Origin: Diacronema lutheri
Lineage: Eukaryota; Haptophyta; Pavlovophyceae; Pavlovales; Pavlovaceae
DNA: 64,000 nt
Direction of reading: 5' to 3'
NCBI GenBank assembly: GCA_019448385.1
Contig: JAGTXO010000034.1
Span: forward strand, 106,001 to 170,000
The notes below the pieces were generated by a model, which saw only the letters and a list, made by a program, of their open reading frames with translations, did not search any database and had not been told where the DNA came from. The position numbers were made by a program, and so were the translations under genes. This document shows, piece after piece, positions 44,873-54,903 of this stretch; within the stretch, counting starts at the first letter, position 1, and each line of letters begins with the position of its first letter.

Positions 44873-47800
44873 CTGGCACCGGCTGTGCGTGCACGTCGTC
44901 GCGCTCAACTCGCCGCTCGTTGCGCACCCGACGGGCGGCGGCCATCGTTCGATGGGCGCCTTCTACCGGACAGTCCGGCTCGTGCTGCTGCGCGTGCGCT
45001 CTGCGGCGACGAGTGGCCTCACAGACGGCGGTACGGCGCGGCGCGCGGCCGGGCGCCGCCGGCGCGGGCGCGCGCGCGCGGCCGGCGCGGACGACGCGGT
45101 GCTGGCGGCGGCGGCCGACGCGGAGGCGGACGCGGCGGACGGTGCGACGGCCGCGGCCGCCGACGAGGAGACCGTCGCGGCCGCCGACGACTCGCCCGTC
45201 GCGTGGGCCCGGTGGGGAATCGAGTGCGTGCGCGCGCTGCTCGCGTGGGCGGCGGCGCGCGGCGGGCTCGGCGGCGGGCTCGGCGCGCTGCTCGCGAGCG
45301 TCGATGGAGGGGAGGGCGAGGATGGTGGCGCGCTCGCCGTTGCCGGCGCGGCCGTCGACGCGGCGGCAGACGTCGTGGGCGCGAGCGCGGGCGCGCGCGG
45401 CGTCGGCGTCGCGTTTGGCAACGGCCCGTCGAGCGCCCGCGGCGTGGTCGACGGTGCCCTCGACGCGGACGCGCTGCGCGCGGCGTGGCTGTGGACGTCG
45501 CACTCGTGGCTCGCCTCCGCGCACGTGACCGTCAGGTACGCCGAGCCGGCGCGCGCGAAACCGAAGCGCACGCCACCTGTGTCCTGGCATGGCAGCCATG
45601 CCTTACGTCCATGCGCGCCGCTGCGTGGCGCATCTCCTTGGCCGCTCTTCACTCGCGTGCGATGGCGCCGCTCACGCGCGCGCGCACGCCGCGCTGTCGC
45701 CCGCGCCGCTCACGCGCGCGCGCACGCCGCGCTGTCGCCCGCGCCGCTCGCGCCGCCCGCGCCGCCCACGTCGCCCGCGCGCGCGGCGGGCGTGCAGCTC
45801 GCTGTCGTCAGGCTGGCTGGACGACGTCGTGCCCCCGCCGCTCGCCGACGCGTCCGACGCGGCCGTGGCCGCCGCGTCGCGCCATGCAGGCATGGCGAGC
45901 GGCGCGCCGGCGGCGCGATTCGCCGAGGTGGAGGCGGACGCGGACGCGGACGTGAACGCGCTGGTCGATGGTGCCGACGTCGCGCGCGCGCGCGGCGAGC
46001 GGCGCGCGGCGGCGGCGGCGCGCGCGGCGCGCGTCGCCGCCGAGGCCGAGGCGTTTGAGGCGGCGCGCGCGCGCGTCGCGGTCGATGCGCTCGTCCTCCG
46101 TGCCGAGCGTGCGATGGGCCACGCCGCGCCGCTCCGCTGCGCGGCGCTCGCCGTGCAGGTCGTCGGCGCGGCGCTGCAGACCGTCGTCGAGGCGGAGGCG
46201 GGCTGTGGCGCCGGCGCGCTCGCCGCCGCCGCCGGCGGCGGCGAAGGCAGCGGCGGGGGCGGCGGCGCGCGGCCGCGCGGCGCGCGGCCTTGCAACGAGC
46301 CGCCCCGGCGCGCGGTGGTGCGCGCGGCGCGCACGCCCAGCTTGGCGCGCGTCCTCCGCGCGCGCCTCGCCGACGCGGGCTGGATTGGCGCCGGCGACGG
46401 CGTCGAGTTGCTCGTACGGCCGCGCGCGTCCGCCGCGCGCGCCACGCGCCGCGCCGGGGCGCAAGTTGACGACGGCGATGGTGTCGCGCCCGGCGCCGTC
46501 GCATTCGTTGGCGCACCTGACAGCGCCGACGTGTCCACGGGGCCGTACGGAGCGCTGGCCGGCGCACACTATGGCCTCGAGGGCCACGGCCCTGCCGAGC
46601 ACGTGGGCGCGCAGCCGGCGCACCTCGGCGCGGCGCGCGCCACGCCGGCGGCTATCGCTGCCGCGGCGGCGGCCGACGCGGCGGCGGCGAGGCGGTCCGC
46701 GGCGGAGACGGAGGCGGAGGCCGCGGAGGAGGCGGACGCGGCCGCGCGCGCCGCAGCCGCGGTGGCGGCGCGGCGCGAGCGGGTGGCGCTCCTGCGCGAG
46801 CGCCACCTCGCGAGGCGCGTGCGCCCGCGTCACGACGCGGACGAGGCGCGCGCGCGCGCGGACGTCGGCGCGGACGGCGCCGGCGCGGACGGCGCGGACG
46901 GTGCGGACGGTGGCCAACTCGACCCGCTGGCGCGCGCGTGGGCGTCGTCGGGGCCGAGCAGCGGCCTCGCCGCGGCCCAGCGGCCCGTGGGCGCATTCGT
47001 CACTGCTCTCCTCTGGCCGAGCGCGCCGCGCGCGGCGCAGCCGACAGACGGCGCGGCGCGCAACAACGCGACCGTGGCCGAGCGGCGCGCAGCGTGGCGC
47101 GCGCGCTCGAATGGCGCGCGGGCTGACGATGGTGGGGCCGCAGTCGATGACGCCGACGGCAGCGGCGTCAATGACGGCGAGGACGACGGCGACGGCGACG
47201 ACGAGGCGTTCGGCGGCTCGGACGAGGACGAGATCGCGCGCAAGGTGGTCGCCTGGCTGCCCGCGGTGCCCGCGCTCGCGCTCGCGCTCGCCATGAGCGT
47301 TGCCGCGGATGCGGCCGCGCGCGCCGAGCGCACGCGCGCGGCGGCGGACGAAGCCAGAGAGCTCGCGGCCGAGGCGGAGGCCGCCGCTGCGGACGAGGCT
47401 GTCTGCTCGGTCGCCGCCGGTGCTGACGGCGGCTGGCCGCCGCTCGGCGACGCGGCGCGCGTGGGCGGCGGCGGCGGCGGCGCGCAGTGCACGCTGCTCA
47501 CGCCGAAGCGCGCGAGCTGCGGCGGCGGCGGGGGCGGCAGCGCCGACGGCGCCGTCGGCACCGTCGGCACCGTCGGCGTCAGCATCGCAGCGGGCAAGGT
47601 GTTCGGCCCGTTGTCGCCCGGTGCTGGCGGCGACCGCGCCGCCGCCTACGCCTCGGCGTCCAGCCTGGCGGCGGCGTCGGCGCGCCGAGCGGCGCTCGAC
47701 GCGGCGCGCAGCTCGGACGTGAGCAGGTCCGACAGCCGCCGCTCGGGCAACGTGTCGGACGCGTCCGACGGTCGCGGCGATGGCGGTTACGGCGCTTCCT

Positions 47801-50198
47801 GTGGGCACGGCGCGGAGAATTCGTCAAGTGCGTTTGGCGCGGATGCCGGCGTCAAGGCGTGCGCGGGCGCACTCTCGGCGGACGCGCTGCCGCTGAGCAG
47901 CACGGCCGCCGTGATGGGGCCGGCCGGCGCCGCGTGCCGGCGCCGGTCGCAGTCGGGCGGTGAGGCGATGGTGGCGGCTGCGGACGCGGCGCTTGCGCGG
48001 TACCGGCGCTGGGAGGCCGAGCAGGTCGAGACCGCCGGCAGCACGGCGGCGGCGGCGACGGTCGCAGCCGCAGCCGCGGCCACCGGCGCGGGCGGCGCGG
48101 GCGCGGCCGGCGCGGCCGGTACAGACAGCACGGCGGGTGGCGTCGACCGCTGGCTGCGCGCACACGCGTCGCTGCCGCGCGCGCAGTCGCTGCCGCTCGG
48201 CCCCGCCGCGTGCGCGCACGCTGTGTTGGGTGAGGGCTATTCGCCGCGCTCGCCACCCGCGTTGGCGTGCGACACCGTGGCGCGCGCGCTCGCGGCGCAC
48301 CTGGGAGTGCGCGCGCGGCGCGCGCTGCCGCCGCAGTTTCCGCGCGGCTTTTACGGGCTCGCGTTCGTCTCCATGTTTGCTGCCGTCGCCGCCGTGCGCG
48401 CCGCGCTCGAGTCGCGCGCGCGTGGCAGTGCACCGGCCGGCGCGCGCGCGGTGAACCTGCTCGAGCTCGCCGAGGTCGACCCTGGCGCAGCGCTCGTGCT
48501 TGGCGCGGTCGACGGCGCGCGGCGCTCGGCGCACGGCTTGCACGCCGCGCTGCTCGCGCTTGCGCTCGCCGTCGTCGCGTGCGGCGCGCTGCACGCGCTC
48601 GCGTGCGCGGCGATCGTCGGCCCGGCCGCGGCCGAGTCGGCGGCGCGCGCGCTGCTCGGCGCGCCGTGGACCGCGGCGCGGCGCGACGGCGAGGCGGCGG
48701 AGAGCAGCAGCGCCGACGACGATGAGGCGGAGGGCAAGGACGAGGGCGCTGGCGCCGGCGCGCGCGCGCGCGTGCGCCGATCGAGCCAGATGGTCGGCAC
48801 GACGGTCTTGTACACCCTCCGTCGTTCGCGCGCGATGCGCACGGTTGCAGCGCTGCCGCTTGTCGCGCAGCTCACGTCGGCGGCGGTGTGGCTCGGGCGG
48901 CGCGCGTCGCTTCTCTACTTGCAGGCCGTGACCACTCGCCGGCGGCAGCACAAGCGGCACAAGTCGGACGGCATCGTGGGGCTCGCGCGCGGCGCGCGCG
49001 GCGCGGGCGCGCGCGGCGCGGGCGCGCTGGGCGGCGGCGAGCGCGCCGGAGCAATGGCGGGCGCGGACGGGCACGAGCATGGTGGCGGTGGAGGTAAAGA
49101 CGGCGGTGGCAGCGGCGGCGGCGGCGGCGAAGCCGGCGGCGCAGGCGGCGGAGGCTGTGCGGGCGGGAAGGATGGCGGCGCGGTGGGCCTCGCCGAGTTG
49201 CGCCAGTTACGCGCTGAGCTGCAGCTGTGCGTCTCGCCCACGCGCTCCGACAGGGGCTCGTCGCACCGCGCGTCGCGCGATGGCGCTGGAGGGCGCTCGT
49301 CGCCGTTGAAATATGGATCACAGCGGAACCGTTACACGCCGCGCGTGGACGGCGGCACGGGTGGCGCTGATGGCGGCGGCGGCAGCGGAGGCGCAGGCGG
49401 CGTGGAGCGCGCACAATCCGCGCGCGCGGCGCTAGACCCTGAGCCTGACGCCAGCGTCGGGTGGCCGCCGCTGGCGCAGCCGCAGCCGCAGCCGCAGCAG
49501 CCGCCGCCGCCGTTCCCTCCGCCTCACAGCCTGCCGCTCTCGCAGCCAGGCCGCGGCTGCTTCGTGCCCGGCGCGCCGCCGCCGCCACCACCGCCGCGCG
49601 CGCACACGCCGCCGCCCGCGCTCGCGCCCGGTCCCGCACGCGCCGAGCACTCGCGCAAAAGCAGCGGCGGGTGCGGAAGCGGGTACGGGAGCGGGTACGG
49701 GAGTGGGTACGGAAGCGGGTACGGGAGTGGGTACGGGAGCGGCGGTGAGAGGGACGCGCGCGACGGCGGATGCGGTGGGTGGGGCGGTAATTCCACGATC
49801 GCGCCGAAACGGGCGGGAGGCCTCGCCGGCTGCGGCGGCAGCTGCCCGTGGCTGGCGGGCGGAGGCGGCGGTTGGGCTAGCGGTGCGAATGGCGGAGGGT
49901 GCGGCAGCTGTGGTCACGGGCCCGGCGTACCGGTTGCCAACGGCTGTGGCGGCGGTGGCGGCGCGCGCGGCGGTGGTCTCGCCGGCTGTGGCGGCAGCTG
50001 CCCGTGGCTTGCGGGCTGCGGCAGCGGCAGCTGCGCTGGCTGGTGCGGAGCGGCAACCGCGATCGCCGCCGCCGCGCCGTCGGCGTGTGACGACGACGAC
50101 GCGGCCGCGGCAGCCGCCGCCGGCGCGCCGTATCCACCGCCACTGCCACCGCTCGCGCCACCGCCGCCGCCTCCGGCTGTGCGCGTGCCCGGTGGCGA

Positions 50199-50240
<42 letters not shown>

Positions 50241-52929
50241 TGCGGCCGAGCTCCACGCCTGCGTAGGCGCGGGCGCGGGCGTGCTCGCGCCATGCGGCGC
50301 CAGCCGCCGCCATTGCCCCGTCGTGCTGGAGGTTCCTTCGCCGCTCGCCTCGCCCATGTCGTGCGCCGACGGCTCGCCGGCGGCGAGCGCGCGCGCGCCA
50401 CCGGACGACGGCGCGCGTGACGCAGCCGGCGCACCGGCCGCGTTGGCAGCCATGGCGCAGCGCTTGCGGTCCGGCGCGGATGGCGCCGAGCGGCAGTCCG
50501 GCGCGAAGCGTGCGGCGACGGGCGGCTCGGCCGGCGCGTCGCCGACGGAGCGCGCGGCGCCCATGGACGGGCGCACGCCCGTGGACTTGCGCTCCGAGCG
50601 GCGGCGGCGGCAGCAGCTCGCGGCGGGCGCGGGCGGCAACGTCGGAGGCGGAGGTGTGGGCGGCGTGCGAGCGCAGCGATGCGTCACGTTTGACGGCCTT
50701 GCGCCCGAGGGCGCAAAGGCGGCCGACGCCGACGACGACGCCAACAGTGGCGACGGTGGCGGTCGCCGCCGCGGCGACGGCGAGAATGCGACCGCGACGC
50801 TGGCGGGCGCGCGCGTACCGTTTGGTGCGGCGGCGGTGGTGCGGCCGTCGGCTGCGCCGGTGCACGGCGGCGGTGAGGGCGGCGTGGCGCGAGCGCCCGC
50901 CGGCGTTGGTGGCCAGTGCGTCACGCCGCAGCCGCAGCCGCAGTCGTTCGCACGTGGCGGCACGGGCGGCACGGGCGGGTCTGGCGGCGGGTCGAGCGGG
51001 GACGATGTTGCGTCGGGCCGTGGCGACCGGCTACGCGCGCGCCGATCGCGCGGCGGCGGGTACGGCGGTGGGTGCGGCGGGCAGATCTTGGAGGAGGCGA
51101 CGAGCGCGGGCTCCGGCGTCGACCGTCCGGGCGCAATCGCGGGCGCGCGCGCGCGCGCGCGCCGGCTACGCGAGGCATCGACGTCCAACCCGTTCCCGCC
51201 CGCAATCCTGCTGGCAGGGGCCCTTGGCTTCACGATGGCGGACGTGACGGCGGCGGTGCGCACGCGCGCGCGCGCGCTCGCGCGCTCGGCGCGCGTCCGA
51301 GCGGGCGTGCGCGCGCTCGGCGCGCTCGCGCTGCAGGTCACCTTCCCGCCGCTTGCGATCGCGTCGACGACCGCGCGCGCGCTCGGCGCGCGCGCGGCCG
51401 CGGAATCTGCGGTCGCGCGACACATCGCGGCGCGCGCGGATGCCGGGGCGGGTTCGGGCGGGAGCGACGCGCGCCGACGCGCGCGCCGGAGCAGCCATAC
51501 GCTCGGCAGTCCGCAGGGCCACGCGCTCGGCACGCCATCGCGCTCGCGCTCGCCGCATGAGCCGGTTGTCGGCTCGCCGTGCGCGCCGGATGCGGGCGGC
51601 TGGGCGGGCGGCGCGCGGGGCGGCGGCAGCGCGAGTGGCGGCGGCGCGCAGCGGCGGCAGGTCGTCTCGTCGAACAGCGTGCTCTCGCCGCGCTCGCTCG
51701 AGGAGGGGCCAAGCTGGCGCGCGCAGGCGCGCGGTGGCGCCGACGGCGGCCCCGCGCCAAGCGCCGCGACCGCCGCGGCACGGCGCGCGGCGGCCGCCGC
51801 CGCCGCCGCGTCGGCCGAGGCGGCGCGCGCGGCGCACGCGGAGGAGGCGGCAGTGTGGGTGGTGGCGCTCATAGTGCTCTGCCTCGTCGAGCGCGCGGCG
51901 CTCTCGCTCTCCGCGGCGCGGCTGTGCCGGCTGCTCGTCGTGGCGGTCGGCGCTCGCGCCTGGTGGCCGCGCGACGCGGCCGGCCAGTGGCGCGGTCTCG
52001 GAAGCTGCGGTGGCTGGGGCAGCGCGCGCGCATTTGGCTCGGCGTGCGGGCACGGCGGCTGGTATGGCGGCGCGTACGCGTATGCAGGCGCGAGCGCGCC
52101 CGCCTGGCAGCAGCTAGCGGCCGCGGCCGCGGCCGCGGCGGCAGAGCCCTTCGCCGCCGGCGCGCGCGGCGCGGACGTCGGCGGCGTTGGCGTTGGGTTT
52201 CTCGGCCGCCTCGGGGGGCCGGCGCGCGGGAGTTTGCGCGGAGATTTGCACGCGGCGGCGTTGGCGGGTATGGCGGGCCGCGCGGGCGGCACGGCGGGTG
52301 GTGGCGGCAGCGGCGCGGGTGGTGCAGGCGGCGGATTTGGTGGGCTGAACGGCACCATTCACCCGATTGACGAATTCTCGGTCTTGGCCGCGCTCCTCTG
52401 CGCGCTCATGGCGCGGCCGGAGCGCGCGCGCGCGGCCGCGGCGGCGCAGCGCGCGGAGCGGCGTGCGGCGCGCGCTGCCGCCGCGGCGGGCGCCGCCGAC
52501 GGTGGCAGCGGCGGCGGCGGCGACGGCGGCGGCGGCACGGCGGCGGCCGGCGCGAGCTGGCGCTGGCCGTCGGTAGAGCGTGGCGCGCGCACTGGTGCGA
52601 CGATCCTCCCGTTTGGAGCGGCCGACCCGATCGCCCCGCGCCGCGCCGAGGCGCGCGCCGCGCACGCGCCACCCACGCACGGCGTGCCGGCCGCGACGAT
52701 TTGGGCGATCGGCGCGGCGGCCGTTGGCGGTTGCGCGTGCGCGCCGCGCGCACACCACCTCACCCTGCTTGCGTTGAGCGCGACGGTGGCATTGCTCCTG
52801 CTCGCGCCGCCGCACGGCAGCTCGCGCGCGCCACGCGCGCGCGCGCGCGTCGCGGGTGGCGCGCTTTGGCGATCGTTCCGGCCGCCGGTCGCGCCACGCG
52901 TGCGCAACTCTCCGCTCTCTCGCGCGTGA
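43279..52929 (+). CDS. PGAP1/Bst1-like protein lacking the nucleophile Ser, three exons
   Basis: Exons: 43279-43920, 44178-45535 and 45798-52929; phases agree and give 3,043 residues. Family features: N-terminal membrane anchor (residues 27-48); SALLFVPDRDGQWADARALV where PGAP1 has a VPGHGGSY-type loop; ALYALEFGG; IHLFVVGHGFGGTLAVRAL near residue 325; VVALNSPLVAHP; and, restored across intron 2, HVTVSSLSSGWLDDVVPPPL near 665, matching the SxxGGxxDxxVP region with the catalytic Asp neighbourhood. PGAP1 removes the inositol acyl chain of GPI anchors in the ER. Here the GHSMGG elbow reads GHGFGG, so the nucleophilic Ser is Gly. The remaining 2,300 residues hold at least eight hydrophobic segments (between 47240 and 52820) separated by Gly/Ala/Pro low-complexity loops, agreeing with a multi-pass C-terminal half. 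Human PGAP1 is about 920 residues. The family call is moderate; activity is doubtful. Confidence 0.7.
44616..44703. repeat. 18-bp coding tandem repeat
   Basis: Five units of tccggccgtgtcggcgag encode SGRVGE repeats within an insertion directly after the GHGFGG block of the PGAP1-like protein. A (gac)n tract encoding 13 consecutive Asp follows at about 44830-44869. Confidence 0.9.
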
Positions 52930-52963
52930 GGACTCGATAGCCAAGAGCATCGCCTGCTCTCAT

Positions 52964-52995
52964 CTCAACTGCGAACCATCGCAGGTCACCCCGGC
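52964..52995 (-). pseudogene. Truncated tRNA-Sec copy at array edge
   Basis: Only the 5' acceptor strand, D arm and first half of the anticodon arm are present. The rest is replaced by unrelated sequence (gatagccaagagcatcgcct) at the array boundary. Confidence 0.85.
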
Positions 52996-53088
52996 AACGG
53001 GCCCACGCCTCGCATGCGCGTGACGCGGCCCAGCCCGCACGCACTGCACGGCGTGCGGGAGCCCACGAGGAAGGGGAAAGCACACATG

Positions 53089-53176
53089 CGCCGGTGAGGC
53101 TGAATCGAACAGCTACGGCGGTGAGCCGTCCTGGGGTTTGAAGCCTCAACTGCGAACCATCGCAGGTCACCCCGGC
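53089..53176 (-). tRNA. tRNA-Sec(UCA), copy 1, anticodon-stem variant
   Basis: Same 88-nt body as the intact copies described at 53455, except that the 3' strand of the anticodon stem reads CCCCA instead of CCTCA. This creates an A-C mismatch in the middle of that stem. The copy may be weakened or non-functional. Confidence 0.8.
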
Positions 53177-53270
53177 AACGGGCCACGCCTCGCATGCGCA
53201 AGACGCGGCCCAGCCCGCACGCACTGCACGGCGTGCGGGAGCCCACGAGGAAAAAGGGAAAGCACACATG

Positions 53271-53358
53271 CGCCGGTGAGGCTGAATCGAACAGCTACGG
53301 CGGTGAGCCGTCCTGGGGTTTGAAGCCTCAACTGCGAACCATCGCAGGTCACCCCGGC
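53271..53358 (-). tRNA. tRNA-Sec(UCA), copy 2, anticodon-stem variant
   Basis: Identical in the tRNA body to copy 1, including the CCCCA change in the anticodon stem. The two variant copies are adjacent at one end of the array, suggesting local duplication after the mutation. It differs from copy 1 in its flank, where it has a T5 run downstream of the tRNA. Confidence 0.8.
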
Positions 53359-53454
53359 AACGGGCCACGCCTCGCATGCGCAAGACGCGGCCCAGCCCGC
53401 ACGCGGCAATGCATTGCGTGTGGGAGCCCACGAGGAAAGGGGAAAGCACGCATG

Positions 53455-53542
53455 CGCCGGTGAGGCTGAATCGAACAGCTACGGCGGTGAGCCGTCCTGA
53501 GGTTTGAAGCCTCAACTGCGAACCATCGCAGGTCACCCCGGC
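53455..53542 (-). tRNA. tRNA-Sec(UCA), copy 3, intact
   Basis: Read 5'->3' on the minus strand. Acceptor strand GCCGGGGTG pairs with CTCACCGGC over nine positions, with a U-U at position 8 (as in human tRNA-Sec) and a G-A at position 6. The D stem has six pairs, CTGCGA/TCGCAG, closed by a TGGT loop. The anticodon stem is TGAGG/CCTCA with loop CTTCAAA, giving anticodon TCA. The long variable arm is ACGGC/GCCGT with a 5-nt loop. The T stem has four pairs, GCTG/CAGC, with loop TTCGATT, then discriminator G. The 9/4 acceptor/T layout, 6-bp D stem, long extra arm and UCA anticodon are the hallmarks of eukaryotic selenocysteine tRNA, which decodes UGA at SECIS-directed sites after Ser charging and conversion by PSTK and SEPSECS. 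Confidence 0.95.
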
Positions 53543-53635
53543 AACGGGCCGCGCCTCGCATGCGCACGACGCGGCCCAGCCCGCACGCACTGCACGGCGT
53601 GCGGGAGCCCACGAGGAAAGGGGAAAGCACACATG

Positions 53636-53723
53636 CGCCGGTGAGGCTGAATCGAACAGCTACGGCGGTGAGCCGTCCTGAGGTTTGAAGCCTCAACTGC
53701 GAACCATCGCAGGTCACCCCGGC
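53636..53723 (-). tRNA. tRNA-Sec(UCA), copy 4, intact
   Basis: Body identical to copy 3 in all stems and loops. The adjacent spacer carries a small insertion (cgcgggatgc) next to the 5' flank of the next unit. Confidence 0.93.
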
Positions 53724-53819
53724 AACGGGCCGCGCCTCGCGGGATGCGCAAGACGCGGCCCAGCCCGCACGCACTGCACGGCGTGCGGGAGCCCACGAGG
53801 AAAGGGGAAAGCACACATG

Positions 53820-53907
53820 CGCCGGTGAGGCTGAATCGAACAGCTACGGCGGTGAGCCGTCCTGAGGTTTGAAGCCTCAACTGCGAACCATCGCAGGTCA
53901 CCCCGGC
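53820..53907 (-). tRNA. tRNA-Sec(UCA), copy 5, intact
   Basis: Body identical to copy 3. Confidence 0.93.
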
Positions 53908-54000
53908 AACGGGCCACGCCTCGCATGCGCAAGACGCGGCCCAGCCCGCACGCACTGCACGGCGTGCGGGAGCCCACGAGGAAAGGGGAAAGCACACATG

Positions 54001-54088
54001 CGCCGGTGAGGCTGAATCGAACAGCTACGGCGGTGAGCCGTCCTGAGGTTTGAAGCCTCAACTGCGAACCATCGCAGGTCACCCCGGC
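54001..54088 (-). tRNA. tRNA-Sec(UCA), copy 6, intact
   Basis: Body identical to copy 3. The 3' flank on the minus strand is CATGTGTGCTTTCCCC, with only T3 runs as possible Pol III terminators. Confidence 0.93.
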
Positions 54089-54182
54089 AACGGGCCGCGC
54101 CTCGCATGCGCAAGACGCGGCCCAGCCCGCACGCACTGCACGGCGTGCGGGAGCCCACGAGGAAAAAGGGAAAGCACACATG

Positions 54183-54270
54183 CGCCGGTGAGGCTGAATC
54201 GAACAGCTACGGCGGTGAGCCGTCCTGAGGTTTGAAGCCTCAACTGCGAACCATCGCAGGTCACCCCGGC
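54183..54270 (-). tRNA. tRNA-Sec(UCA), copy 7, intact
   Basis: Body identical to copy 3. The 3' flank includes a T5 run (aaaaa on the plus strand, near 54163-54167), a better Pol III terminator than in most copies. Confidence 0.93.
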
Positions 54271-54366
54271 AACGGGCCGCGCCTCGCATGCGCACGACGC
54301 GGCCCAGCCCGCACGCGGCAATGCATTGCGTGCGGGAGCCCACGAGGAAAGGGGAAGGCACACATG

Positions 54367-54454
54367 CGCCGGTGAGGCTGAATCGAACAGCTACGGCGGT
54401 GAGCCGTCCTGAGGTTTGAAGCCTCAACTGCGAACCATCGCAGGTCACCCCGGC
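54367..54454 (-). tRNA. tRNA-Sec(UCA), copy 8, intact
   Basis: Body identical to copy 3. The spacer hairpin loop is the ggcaatgcatt type. Confidence 0.93.
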
Positions 54455-54550
54455 AACGGGCCACGCCTCGCATGCGCGTGGCGCGGCCCAGCCCGCACGC
54501 GGCAATGCATTGCGTGCGGGAGCCCACGAGGAAAGGGGAAAGCACACATG

Positions 54551-54638
54551 CGCCGGTGAGGCTGAATCGAACAGCTACGGCGGTGAGCCGTCCTGAGGTT
54601 TGAAGCCTCAACTGCGAACCATCGCAGGTCACCCCGGC
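54551..54638 (-). tRNA. tRNA-Sec(UCA), copy 9, intact, array edge
   Basis: Body identical to copy 3. Sequence upstream of its 5' end (minus strand) is unique, starting at 54639, so it lacks the array-type 5' flank. If upstream elements drive transcription, as for animal tRNA-Sec, this copy may be expressed differently. Confidence 0.92.
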
Positions 54639-54903
54639 AGAGCAGCACGCGCAGTGCGGAAGGGCGTTTGCACACCGTCGCGGGTATTGAACACGTGCAG
54701 AGCGCGCAGGGCAGGTGACGCAAGCGGCGTGTGCACGCGGCCGCAACGTGCAGAGCAACGCACACTGGCGGGCACATCGCGGCACAAGCGCCGGTCCACG
54801 CGCCGCTCGAGTCCCCGCACCGCGCATCAAGCACTCTGAGATTGGCATGTGCCGCGTGTCTCGAAGCCGCTCTCCGTCGATTTTCAAAAGCACAATACTA
54901 CGC
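54639..54903. other. Spacer between tRNA array and foldback element
   Basis: 265 bp of unique sequence, without coding character or recognisable RNA. Confidence 0.4.

Larger units (their letters stand above)
52964..54638. repeat. Tandem array of approximately 182-bp tRNA-Sec units
   Basis: The marker ctcaactgcgaaccatcgca begins at 52964, 53145, 53327, 53511, 53692, 53876, 54057, 54239, 54423 and 54607, so units are 181-184 bp. Each unit is an 88-bp tRNA gene (minus strand) plus a spacer of about 94 bp that is nearly as conserved as the tRNA. The spacer contains a 9-bp inverted repeat (cccgcacgc / gcgtgcggg). Length differences come from a four-way change in the loop of that hairpin (actgcacg versus ggcaatgcatt) and from short A runs. 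The left end truncates a unit and the right end stops at the tRNA 5' end. Confidence 0.95.

Noticed and set aside
52964-54638. CRISPR array
   Set aside because: Units are contiguous and near-identical over their full 182 bp, with no unique spacers, in a eukaryotic context, and each contains a complete tRNA fold.
52964-54638. Repeated minus-strand frames of 60-380 codons across the array
   Set aside because: They simply translate the tRNA-Sec units and spacers, and frame changes with unit length (181-184 bp).
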